DNA from: Aporrectodea caliginosa | Lineage: Eukaryota > Annelida > Clitellata > Crassiclitellata > Lumbricidae | Reading direction: 5' to 3' | Assembly: GCA_020284085.1 (NCBI GenBank) | Contig: JACEVL010000143.1 | Span: forward strand, 1,997,746 to 2,061,745 | DNA: 64,000 nt | Part shown: in pieces, positions 54,845-64,000 of the stretch | How the letters are laid out: the number at the start of each line of letters is the position of its first letter | Numbering within the stretch: position 1 is the first letter of the stretch | Notes under the pieces: model-generated | Database searches by the model: none | What the model was told of the DNA's origin: nothing | Seen by the model: the letters and a program-made list of their open reading frames with translations, nothing else | Program-made: the position numbers and the translations under genes

Positions 54845-56250
54845 GCTATAAATTCCAAATATTTAAATTTAATAGATTAACGAGCATAATACAGGAAAGC
54901 GAAAATGCCGACGGCCACAGCGCCAGATGCTCAGTGCTCACCCATAACTTCCTGATCTCTAAACGTCACAGAGTTCGGCTCTGCCGAGGCGTTCTGTAGC
55001 CTAATACATAATTTTATAGATAGGCTACAGTTAGCAGCATAATATTATGATACAATCTTGCTGAATGGTACAACATCGTTGATTGAAGCGCCATCATGCG
55101 ATTGGAATTTTGTAAAGTTAAGGCCTTGGGGATGCACTGAGAACCATATTTAAACGTAGACCTAGGCCTACTCTAATATATTGTTTTGCGAACGTTTATC
55201 GTGTGGACAAACCGGTGCGTCTGCTCCGTCTTTCGTAGTCCTTTTCTTAGTCTTCTACTGTAGGCCTATAGTTTAACCCAACTTTCAAGTTGATATTCTA
55301 GTCATCAGAATCCTTTCGACCAATAGTCGCTACTTTTCAGCAGATTATCCTCCGTGTAGTTCGTTTTGACAAACCTTCGACAGACGACAGACTTATAGGG
55401 CACATATGGTCACTAACCCTAAGCCTAACGTAGGCCCTACTAGGGCGTACTGCCGTCTAACACGCTGTCACACGGTTATTATTGTCGCTACTGCTCAACG
55501 GATCACTCTCATCGTCATGAGTAGGCCTACTTTTGGTCCTCTTTAGTCTAACTCTGATAGGTCCCTACACATTAAAGTGATTAAACCACTGAAAGTTGTG
55601 CTGGCCGGGGGCTTAACTTAACCTCAGAGGAATTTTTGGGAATTGATTATGGAGAGTTGAAACTGAATTCGGGTGTTGAACTCGCCCAATCGCCTCCCCC
55701 TCGACAATTCAATCCTTGCTGGGGGCCAACGCGAAACCTCGCTGGACAGCTCACAGCTCAGTGACTAGGCCTAAGTCAAAACCGCCTTAAGTCAAAACCA
55801 CCCGAGACGTCGTCGAAAATTTCATATCAGGATTCGGGAATATAAACCCCGGCCGCCCCAGTATTGCGCATAGGCTACACGTACACTTTCCATTTAAAGT
55901 AAAAGAACATAGGCCTAATTAGAATTGTTTCATAGATATATGCTTAACGCAGATTACGGTGGGGCTACGCGCCCCCACCCTGGCCACCCACCCCCGGAAC
56001 CCGCTGTCTAGGCTAAAATGTTGCATAGTGGAACGGTGGAACTTCACTTGACGTTCATACAGGTTGGAGCTTTTATAAGACAGTGAAGTGCATAGCAATA
56101 AATCCTTGAAACGCGATTGATGCCAATAAAAATTGGCGCTATGCGATTATGTAAATTGAACAAAAAGTCCAATGGATGATCGATATATAGCCACCGATCA
56201 ACGCCACCTGCAGTTCGTAATTATATTACCCGATAGAAATCGCAGGTGTC
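54845..56250. other. Unassigned TAGGCCTA-rich stretch
   Basis: No gene recognised. It holds several TAGGCCTA palindromes and more CpG than the first 50 kb. CTTAAGTCAAAACC-like sequence is repeated at about 55,770-55,800. Confidence 0.45.
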
Positions 56251-56258
56251 GTGATCAA

Positions 56259-56418
56259 CAGTGGTGGCGCCAGAGTTAGGGGGGCTTAGTACCCCCTAAC
56301 TGCGGCTCACCCCACCCCCCAAAGTGAGAAATCACTACAAATTACAGGGAGGAGGGGACAAAAGGGAAGGGCTTGGAGCTTTAGCCCCCCCAAACCTGAA
56401 ATCCTGGCGCCTCCACTG
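56259..56418. mobile_element. hAT-like MITE, 160 bp, TSD GTGATCAA
   Basis: The left end CAGTGGTGGCGCCAGAGTTA and right end ATCCTGGCGCCTCCACTG are inverted copies, with GGGGGGCT / AGCCCCCC also paired further in. Perfect target duplications GTGATCAA lie at 56,251-56,258 and 56,419-56,426. Compact and GC-rich. Confidence 0.92.
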
Positions 56419-56767
56419 GTGATCAAATTGATCTAATAATTTAAAGTAATTAGGCCTACACCGTCAGCGATTGAGAGTCACGAAGTGCAGCTCTGTGAAT
56501 ACAATCAGTGTCAATCACGGTCTCGTATATTGACCTACCGCATTGCGTCATGAGTTTAAACAGGTGCACTGACGCAAATGAAGACAATAATTATAATGTC
56601 ATTGCAAAGACTAATTACGAAACAATAATATTGTTGATATAGAATCAATAGGTTAATAAATAACCTGTCCGCCGTTCCTAATCAGCCCTATTTACACCGC
56701 AATCGTTATAGGCATAGCCAGCCTACATTTTGACGTTTCTCGTTATTACTACTTCCTATTCCGAGTC

Positions 56768-56818
56768 TACTCCTCCTCCTCCTCCTCCTCCTCCTCCTCC
56801 TCCTCTCCTCCTCCTTTT
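56768..56818. repeat. (CTC)n microsatellite
   Basis: About 15 CTC/CCT units. The overlapping 113-codon ORF begins with a poly-proline run and is not supported as a gene. Confidence 0.93.
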
Positions 56819-57307
56819 ATTCTTCTTCTCAACCTCTCAACTGTTAGCTGCACCATCCTTTCAAGCTGCCTTAAAATCCCACTGGGTAGCCTACAGTAGG
56901 TCTATGGAGTATAGGCCTAATCGCAATTGTAAATGTGCGTTTAAGGAACGACTCTGTACACTCATTAACTCCATGCATGCGCCATTTGTTAACCGTTTGG
57001 CAATCGCTCTGAAAACATCCACCAATCGATTGATTGGTCTTTTAATGAGTTCACGTATGAATCGCATCTGACAGACTGCAGGCCACAGTTGATCGAAATG
57101 TCCTCTGCCTCTCCATCCAACTCATCACGGCCATCATCGACTCAACCCCAACATCAACTCCACGGTCCACCCAACCCATTCATTCCAACCCAACCCATTT
57201 CGCATTCAGTCGTACCTTTTATTCCACGACTGGAGCAGGACACAAGGTAGGCCTACATCTCGCGCTCGGAATGCTGATCCTTCTCTGTTCACTGTATACG
57301 GTCTGTG

Positions 57308-57311
57308 TTTA

Positions 57312-57372
<61 letters not shown>

Positions 57373-57465
57373 ATGTCTGTCTGTCTGTCTGTCTGTATGT
57401 ATGTCTGTCTGTCTGTCTGTATGTATGTATGTCTGTATGTATGTCTGTCTGTCTGTCTGCATGTA

Positions 57466-57496
<31 letters not shown>

Positions 57497-57498
57497 AT
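57308..57498. repeat. (CTGT)n microsatellite with CTGTATGT variants
   Basis: About 47 tetranucleotide units. ORFs on both strands through it are artefacts. Confidence 0.97.
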
Positions 57499-57524
57499 AA
57501 ACGCTGCTGTCTCGTCTGGTCTTG

Positions 57525-57990
57525 CGATTGAAAAAATTCGACCACATTACAACCGCGATTCAAGGCGAGCTTCAGTGGCTGAGAGTTGGCGAGCGCATCA
57601 ATTTCGAGCTCTGCATCCTGGTGCATAAATGTCTAAACAAATGCGCACCACACTATCTCGCAGACAACATCAGGCCACTATCAGATGATTCCAACAGGTC
57701 ACGGCTGCGCTCATCGAAGTCTGCTGATGTTTTCATTCCTGCAACAAAAACTAAAGTGGGCGATCGGATCTTTCGGGTTGCTGGCCCACGTGCCTGGAAC
57801 AGTCTTCCCGCAGCTATTCAGGAAATAAAGAGCTATTATGTTTTTAAAAAACAGTTAAAACTCTACTTGCTCTCAAGCTCTTAGCATAATGTGGTGACAA
57901 TAATATTGACTTTGTTTATGTGTGCAAAGCATCCTAGAAGTAGCTTGTTACTGACGATGCTCTATAAATTGTCGTAATTACAATTACAAT
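57525..57990 (+). mobile_element. Non-LTR retrotransposon C-terminus plus 3' tail
   Basis: The frame 57,522-57,884 carries the standard LINE ORF2 end: ITTAIQGELQWLRVGERINF, LCILVHKCLNKCAPHYL, SRLRSSKSADVFIPATKTK, then GDRIFRVAGPRAWNSLPAAI and FKKQLKLYLL. This resembles CR1/L2/Jockey-type proteins. The 3' UTR contains TAGAAGTAGCTTGTTACTGA (shared with 2.63 kb) and ends CTATAAATTGTCGTAATTAC plus an ATTACAATTACAATT tail. The 5' part is missing and the (CTGT)n array abuts the break. Confidence 0.8.
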
Positions 57991-58085
57991 TAAAATCAGT
58001 GGTTGTTTCGTCTGCGGGTGGGCTGTGACTCTGATGCGAATCCCATTGGCTGATCTCCAATCGTCAGCTGCTACGTCATGTTGTC

Positions 58086-58088
58086 ATT

Positions 58089-58138
<50 letters not shown>

Positions 58139-58152
58139 TCATCATCATTCAT
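58086..58152. repeat. (CAT)n microsatellite
   Basis: About 18 CAT units then CATTCATCATTC. The overlapping Ser- or His-rich ORFs are not genes. Confidence 0.95.
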
Positions 58153-58559
58153 TATCGTCGTCACCTTAATTATCGTTGCAGTACGCCTACTGAGTTTTTA
58201 TTGTACGACCGCCATAATCAGAGGAGCTCTTTAATGAGTTGCGGCGCTACCACAGGTGACCTGTGTCTTTGTGACCTGCCTTATGACCTACTTACTTACT
58301 ACCTACTGCTGTGTAGAATTTTTGGAATTTTTAATATCTTCTTTGCATTTAAAACATCAACATCTGTCCCATCACATAAGATCACTAGTGCAATTACTTG
58401 CATCACTTACCCCGACTCAACTGATCACCTACCTTCCAACTCTCGACCTAAACGACATCCACCTTAGCAGCTATACTCTGACCCCTCTGATCCTCTGGAA
58501 ATCGGACTCGGACCTCCTTCGGACTATATATACTCTCTCGAATAACCCTTCTGACTAGA

Positions 58560-58652
58560 CGCAGCGCTCGTGAATAAGCTGGTGCCCTGCGCTTGGCTTT
58601 CGAGTGGCGCTTTAGAAGTTTGGAGATTGGAGATTACGATTACGAATTATTA
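58560..58652 (+). repeat. Retroposon 3'-end repeat, copy 3
   Basis: CAGCGCTCGTGAATAAGCTG, then GCTTTCGAGTGGCGCTTTAG and AAGTTTGGAGATTGGAGATT, ending in an ATTACGATTACG tail. It is the inverted counterpart of 61,150-61,240 and shares the GTGAATAAGCTGGT motif with copies 1 and 2. Confidence 0.65.
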
Positions 58653-58659
58653 GATCCAA

Positions 58660-59340
58660 TGAGGCGGTTATGTTATAGACAGGTCTCAGAGGTCTGGGCG
58701 ACTGTTTCTGTAATGTCGTGCCGACTCGTGCTTCTTATTAGCATACAGGTTCATGATGTTCTGAGTAGCTTATCATGCTGCAGTACTTCCAACGTTTTAG
58801 AGATTAGTAAAGTAACTAAAGTTTAACGTTTTAATGCTGAATTGTTTCAAATTTGAATTATGCTACAACAATTGGGTTATAAGCGTTCAATAAAAAATTT
58901 CTTCGTTTTATATTATAGCTAAGTTAGGCTGCTAATGTTGAGGTTTTGCTGCTTGTTGCGTCAAACTCAAACATCAATATTATTGCTTCGACCAACTCGA
59001 ACATTGATGTCTTCGACCTGCTGAATAACTCACATGACCCTGACGCGACCTGCTGAAAAATTGTATAGCTGGCGCCGCCGCTGCTGTTAGGCCTAATGGA
59101 AAACAATTTAGTTTTATTTATCCTCAAATTTTCGTGTCTTTGTGCTCTTTGATCAAATTCGTTATTAACGTTTACCGCATGCAGATACTCATTGATCACT
59201 TGTACACGGTACATTAATTCTGTCCAGCAATCGGCCTACTGTGGTTCATTAGCTCTATCAATAATGTGACTCAGAACAGCCGTGGCTGAGCCCGACAGTG
59301 CCAAGAATATAAAGAGAATTCACACAAAATAAAAATGTTC
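58660..59340. other. Unassigned stretch
   Basis: No gene or element seen. The 77-codon plus ORF and the 96-codon minus ORF lack recognisable features. Confidence 0.4.
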
Positions 59341-59355
59341 GACAGTGCATACAAC

Positions 59356-59508
59356 CATAGTCGTAGCTACATTGAGGCACGAGGAGGCAGTTGCCTTCTC
59401 TAGCTTTTTTATATATTGGAAATTCGATTGCAATGAACCCAATGACCAGGATTTTGCCAATGGTCTGTGAAGTTGCCTCCTCTTGAATGAAGTCTGGTTA
59501 CGTACCTG
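59356..59508 (-). mobile_element. hAT-like MITE family H, copy 1, TSD CATACAAC
   Basis: The 153-bp element starts CATAGTCGTAGCTACATTGA and ends GTCTGGTTACGTACCTG. Perfect target duplications CATACAAC lie at 59,348-59,355 and 59,509-59,516. Inside are GAGGCACGAGGAGGCAGTTG and GAAGTTGCCTCCTCTTGAAT. An opposite-orientation copy is at 63,519-63,686. The small minus-strand ORF with FKRRQLHRPLAKSWSLGSL arises from this repeat and is mirrored at 63.5 kb. Confidence 0.88.
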
Positions 59509-59909
59509 CATACAACGACTCCTGCAGGTCATATTTTAGCCTGCACGCAGCTTATATCGACCACACCATACTATAGACTAGGCCTACGTCTCCCGCAGAT
59601 GTATTGTAGATAACCAATACATCGCGTTCTAGTGTAATTAGTTCATCTTCGATTCGTGGTTTCTGAAATTGCTTCATCATTTCATCTCTGCCTTTCTCCT
59701 CCGATCTCTCGTCTGAAATGTGGCCCCGTTCTTCCGGAATTTTCGCTGTTCTTTGAACTGTTTTCTATCGGCCTTCAGGGCAGAAACAAAGAAGCGAGGA
59801 AGGGACGTCGGGAGACAGCTTATCTGTCAAATAAACGTCCTAAATAAAATGACAGAGTGCCCGAAAATATAATTATGGTGTATGTGACTAAATACATGTG
59901 CACGTGTAG

Positions 59910-60139
<230 letters not shown>

Positions 60140-60820
60140 TCGTAGCATGCTGCTGTCTAGACTATGTCGCAGTTTTCTTCTTAAGAGATATAATCCATAT
60201 AGTGCTAGGATCTAATTCGTCACTGTTTTTTCGCAGAATCTTTCTAATAAGATAAACAGCTGAATGGGAGGTTCAAAGGAAATAAAACAGACTTGGAACG
60301 TCGCTCCATGGCCTGCATACGTTCAATTATATAAGCAGAATGATTAACGAAGGACTTCTATAATTCGATATTTATTGTGGAATGGAGCAAGATTTTGCAG
60401 TTTGTCATTGTCGTCGCTGTTACAGTAGCCATGCGTGATGCATCGCCTGTGCGCCTGCAATGAATACTAAACTAAAGCGTTAAAGTAGGCCTAATTATTG
60501 AGATTTACTAACTTGATCCTGACCATGCCGAAAGAGAGTAAACCTTCAAAATTGCTTTCTTTCAAATTCAGCCCAATGATACGGCAAACTCGACTGCGAC
60601 TATCCTAGCCCTACTGGAAAACTCCAGAACTCAATCACGCAGGAAAGAAACACACACAACTAGGCCCTATAAGATAATTCAACGTTAGGCTACAGAGAAA
60701 AACCGCAATTTTACTGTATAATCCAAGGCAAAACGATAAAAGGTAAAAAGATCAAGATAAAAGTAATCGAAATACGAAACAGATAGCCTATAAGAGTGCT
60801 ATTTTCCCCGATTACAATAC

Positions 60821-61020
60821 TGTACAACTGTATTTCATAATTATTGTCCTCTTCCAAAGTTCAGAAGTTCATGCCGGACCGTAGGCCCTATATCAATGGC
60901 GCCGATCAATTAATGTACCGGGTACGCGAAGGACTTGCTGAAGTTCCGTGAGTGGAGGCTCGAACCCGTACTTTCCGCGTTACAGGTCGAGCGTTCTCTC
61001 CATTCAGCTACCGTGCCCTG
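60821..61020 (-). mobile_element. tRNA-headed SINE family D, copy 3
   Basis: Minus-strand diverged copy: CAGGGCACGGTAGCTGAATG head, GGGTTCGAGCC box B, CAGCAAGTCCTTCGCG, and ACAATAATTATGAAATACAG at the 3' end. Confidence 0.75.
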
Positions 61021-61149
61021 CAGATCACTCCAACAAAGATAACAATAAACTGAAATAAACTTAACAATTAAGTAAAAAAGATTAGTTGCGGTCATTGTAT
61101 AGGCCTACACACGAAGGCGGAAAGCAAAGGATTCAACGGTTAATTTCTG

Positions 61150-61242
61150 GATAGTAATCGTATTCATAATCGTAAGTCCAAACTTCTAAAGCGCCACTCG
61201 AAAGCCAGGCGCAGAGCACCAGCTTATTCACGAGCGCTGAAT
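61150..61242 (-). repeat. Retroposon 3'-end repeat, copy 4
   Basis: Inverted counterpart of 58,560-58,652: TCCAAACTTCTAAAGCGCCA, CTCGAAAGCCAGGCGCAG, AGCACCAGCTTATTCACGAG. Confidence 0.65.
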
Positions 61243-61244
61243 CC

Positions 61245-61985
61245 ACTTAGCCTACAATGCCACGAACATGACTGTCAAAGCCATTGTTTCTTGCCTACAG
61301 AATACGAAGGCGTGATCGAGCTGTGATGGGCGACCTGTGGACGTAAGAAACCCATTCATTTCCGAACTAAGTTGATATCGCGATGACTGGAACTAAAGCA
61401 TGTACAGAGGACTCGTCTTCTACGTTTGATCGTCCAATCCTCGCCCTCCATCTGGAATTTGAGAACAACACACCCCTCCACTCTAACCGATTGTATTAAT
61501 TTTTGTACTTGCAGACCGTCATATTATCGGAAATCAACAACACCCAGTTTATAACCAAACCTTTACCCCCTCAGTTCCAGCAACTGTTGAAGATCGTTCT
61601 CCCAACCCACACCCAGTTTATATCCAAAAAGTCCCCCCCCGTTCTGGCAACCGTCGGAGATCGTTTTTCCCAACCCCTCCTCAACCCCCATTGGTAGACT
61701 CCATTGGATCGTTGGACCTTGTCCGTCTGAGAGCGTTTTCTTCGTCGATTCTGTTAGCATCGATTCATCGATTGCGTGAAGGCGGTTGTGACCGTTTGTC
61801 CCTTCTGTTCGCCGTTCTTCTGACAGCAGAGTGCCTGCGTGTACAGCTTTCCTAGAAGAAGAGAAAGCAGAAGAACTGCTGCACGAAACACTTCAATCGA
61901 TTATAACCCACAATCAAATAGATATAGGCCTATGCATACGCTGTGTTGAACACGCGATATATCGATCACAAGTATTACTATCACC
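61245..61985. other. Unassigned stretch
   Basis: Two similar phrases, CACCCAGTTTATAACCAAAC (61,540) and CACCCAGTTTATATCCAAAA (61,610), suggest a local duplication of about 65 bp with CAACxGTxGxAGATCGTT. No gene recognised. The long plus ORF starting at 61,831 is mostly the AAT array beyond it. Confidence 0.45.
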
Positions 61986-62004
61986 TGGTACCATAACCAG
62001 AGGA

Positions 62005-62605
<601 letters not shown>

Positions 62606-62610
62606 AATAA

Positions 62611-62692
62611 TAATATATAAAAATATTGAAAACAGTTACTTTTTATCAGTCTGTACATAAGTTTGTTGGCTTTTAAGAAATAAATATAATTT
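62611..62692 (+). mobile_element. Retroposon 3' end with AAT tail, copy 1 of a pair
   Basis: AATATTGAAAACAGTTACTT, TTATCAGTCTGTACATAAGT, TTGTTGGCTTTTAAGAAATA, then an (AAT)n tail of about 110 bp. Direct copy at 62,822-62,900. Confidence 0.6.
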
Positions 62693-62806
<114 letters not shown>

Positions 62807-62812
62807 GACTGA

Positions 62813-62898
62813 TCGAAGGCTTCTAAATATTGAAAACAGTTACTTTTAATCAGTCTGTACATAAGTTTGTTGGCTTTATGAAGAAATAAATTTGCTCC

Positions 62899-62900
<2 letters not shown>
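62813..62900 (+). mobile_element. Retroposon 3' end with AAT tail, copy 2 of a pair
   Basis: AATATTGAAAACAGTTACTT, TTAATCAGTCTGTACATAAG, then GAAGAAATAAAT and (AAT)n, (AATAAC)n to 63,010. Either two insertions into the same array or a local duplication. Confidence 0.6.
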
Positions 62901-62972
<72 letters not shown>

Positions 62973-63010
62973 TAACAATAACAATAACAATAACAATAAT
63001 AATAATAAAA
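62901..63010. repeat. (AAT)n(AATAAC)n microsatellite
   Basis: About 24 AAT units then AATAAC repeats. Confidence 0.95.
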
Positions 63011-63019
63011 TCGAGGCAA

Positions 63020-63515
63020 AGAAATAATAACAAAAATTGTAGTAGTAGTGGTGGTGGTGTTGGTGGTATAATTACAATACAGTCAAGAAAGCTAAATGCA
63101 ATTTATTAACCGGTCCTCGCTAAAAGCCAATCGGTTATAGAGCGAAACCCGAGTAGCGTTCGTCTTCAGGTCAAAATCGAGGCTAACGTCGTTTGATGTT
63201 TCTTTAACTTTATTAAATGCTTCCTATGAGATAAAAGGCCATTCAATCACATTCTCAACTCTTTGTACATCGCACGCGTTACCCAAGAAACAGCGCACAA
63301 TTACATTTGCCGACAGATATAGTCTAGGCTTGGAATTTAAAAAGACTCTAGAAATCACTGTTAGAAGCAAATCATGTAACAATTTGCTACCCGGTGTTTC
63401 TAGACTAATTTGACCCTGCTGAAAACGAAAATCGCGGATAGCAAGCTGGATTTTTAGCGGTTGCATGGGAAAACAAGATGGCGGCCAAAATGGCGGCCAG
63501 TATTTTCAAATGGCT
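63020..63515. other. Unassigned stretch
   Basis: No feature recognised. The 80-codon minus ORF (63,224-63,466) has no domain signal. ATGGCGGCCAAAATGGCGGC near 63,478 is a short direct repeat. Confidence 0.4.
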
Positions 63516-63518
63516 ATA

Positions 63519-63686
63519 CAGGCACGTAGCGACTCTAGCGAGACTTAAATTCAAGAGGAGGCAACTTCACATACGTTTGGCAAAATCCTGGTCATTGGGG
63601 TCATTAGCCAATGGAAGTTCCAGTATAATAAAAAAAAGCAAGAGGAGGCAACTGCCTCCTCGTGCCTCAATGTAGCTACGCCTATG
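63519..63686 (+). mobile_element. hAT-like MITE family H, copy 2
   Basis: The 168-bp element starts CAGGCACGTAGCGACTCTAG and ends CAATGTAGCTACGCCTATG. It is collinear with 59,356-59,508 in the opposite orientation: AAGAGGAGGCAACTTCAC, CAAAATCCTGGTCATTGGGG, GAGGAGGCAACTGCCTCC. Flanking octamers match at only 4 of 8, so this insertion is older or its ends have shifted. Confidence 0.78.
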
Positions 63687-63943
63687 CAGAGATATACTGT
63701 CCATGACTTAGGATTCTGCCTTACGACTGTTTACGACGTATCACAAGAGTTCGGGCGACCGTGGCTGTTGTTCCGACAACGAAATGGAAACCGATTTCCT
63801 TGCTTCAGCGAAGCGGACACTGTTTATTGATCAATGCTCCTCTGTGATTATGTAGAATGCAAAAGCAGTCGGTGGATTGCCTTGAAACCCAATAGCAGCA
63901 GCATGAGGGACAGTGTAAACTGTGAAGGACACAGTACGTATCA

Positions 63944-64000
63944 CTCAGCGGCGTCGCCACGATTTAAAAAGTAGTAGGGGGGGGTCTACGGCGAAATGAA
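63944..64000. mobile_element. Left end of another CAGxGGCG-type MITE, cut by the window edge
   Basis: CAGCGGCGTCGCCACGATTT followed by a G-run resembles the GC-rich ends of the elements at 6,170 and 56,259. The rest lies outside the window. Confidence 0.35.

Noticed and set aside
57271..57628. Four ORFs (86-113 codons) through the (CTGT)n array
   Set aside because: Cys-Leu-Ser-Val or Arg-Gln-Thr-Asp runs are repeat artefacts. Only the frame that continues into the LINE C-terminus after 57,525 carries meaning.

Overview
This 64-kb window is nuclear DNA from a multicellular animal. The evidence is long intron-like and intergenic stretches without bacterial-style gene packing, at least four tRNA-headed SINE families, CR1/L2/Jockey-type non-LTR retrotransposon fragments, many hAT-like DNA transposons with 8-bp target duplications, and very abundant microsatellites. 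The frequent TAGGCCTA palindrome, the CAGTGGCG-type MITE ends and the retroposon tails suggest a marine invertebrate, perhaps a deuterostome such as an echinoderm or hemichordate. That placement is an impression and cannot be settled from the sequence alone.

Layout. From 1 to about 48 kb the window is almost entirely repeats: SINE families A to D, 3' ends of several LINE families, MITEs, minisatellites (22-, 41-, 57-, 103- and about 205-bp units) and microsatellites. A 2.03-kb hAT-like transposon with long inverted ends and a decayed transposase lies at 39.6-41.6 kb. A truncated, frameshifted reverse-transcriptase element lies at 43.0-44.35 kb. The best host-gene candidate is on the minus strand: a 399-codon Ser-rich ORF (49,061-50,260) with a good start context, a plausible 5'-UTR intron and a likely first exon near 51.6 kb. 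I do not recognise its family. From about 52 kb to 62 kb the character changes: CpG appears more frequent, TAGGCCTA jumps from one occurrence in 51 kb to seventeen in under 10 kb, and SINE families A-C disappear. This part carries a 337-codon ORF (53,829-54,842) that looks like a retroelement gag-type protein or an unknown coiled-coil protein, four short MITEs with clear ends, a LINE C-terminal fragment (57.5 kb) and large CT/AT and AAT arrays.

I could not assemble a multi-gene pathway or system here. What the window offers is a well-preserved record of transposition. At least nine hAT-like elements retain perfect or near-perfect 8-bp target duplications, copies of the same families lie in both halves of the window, and several retroposons are nested or joined through shared simple-repeat tails.
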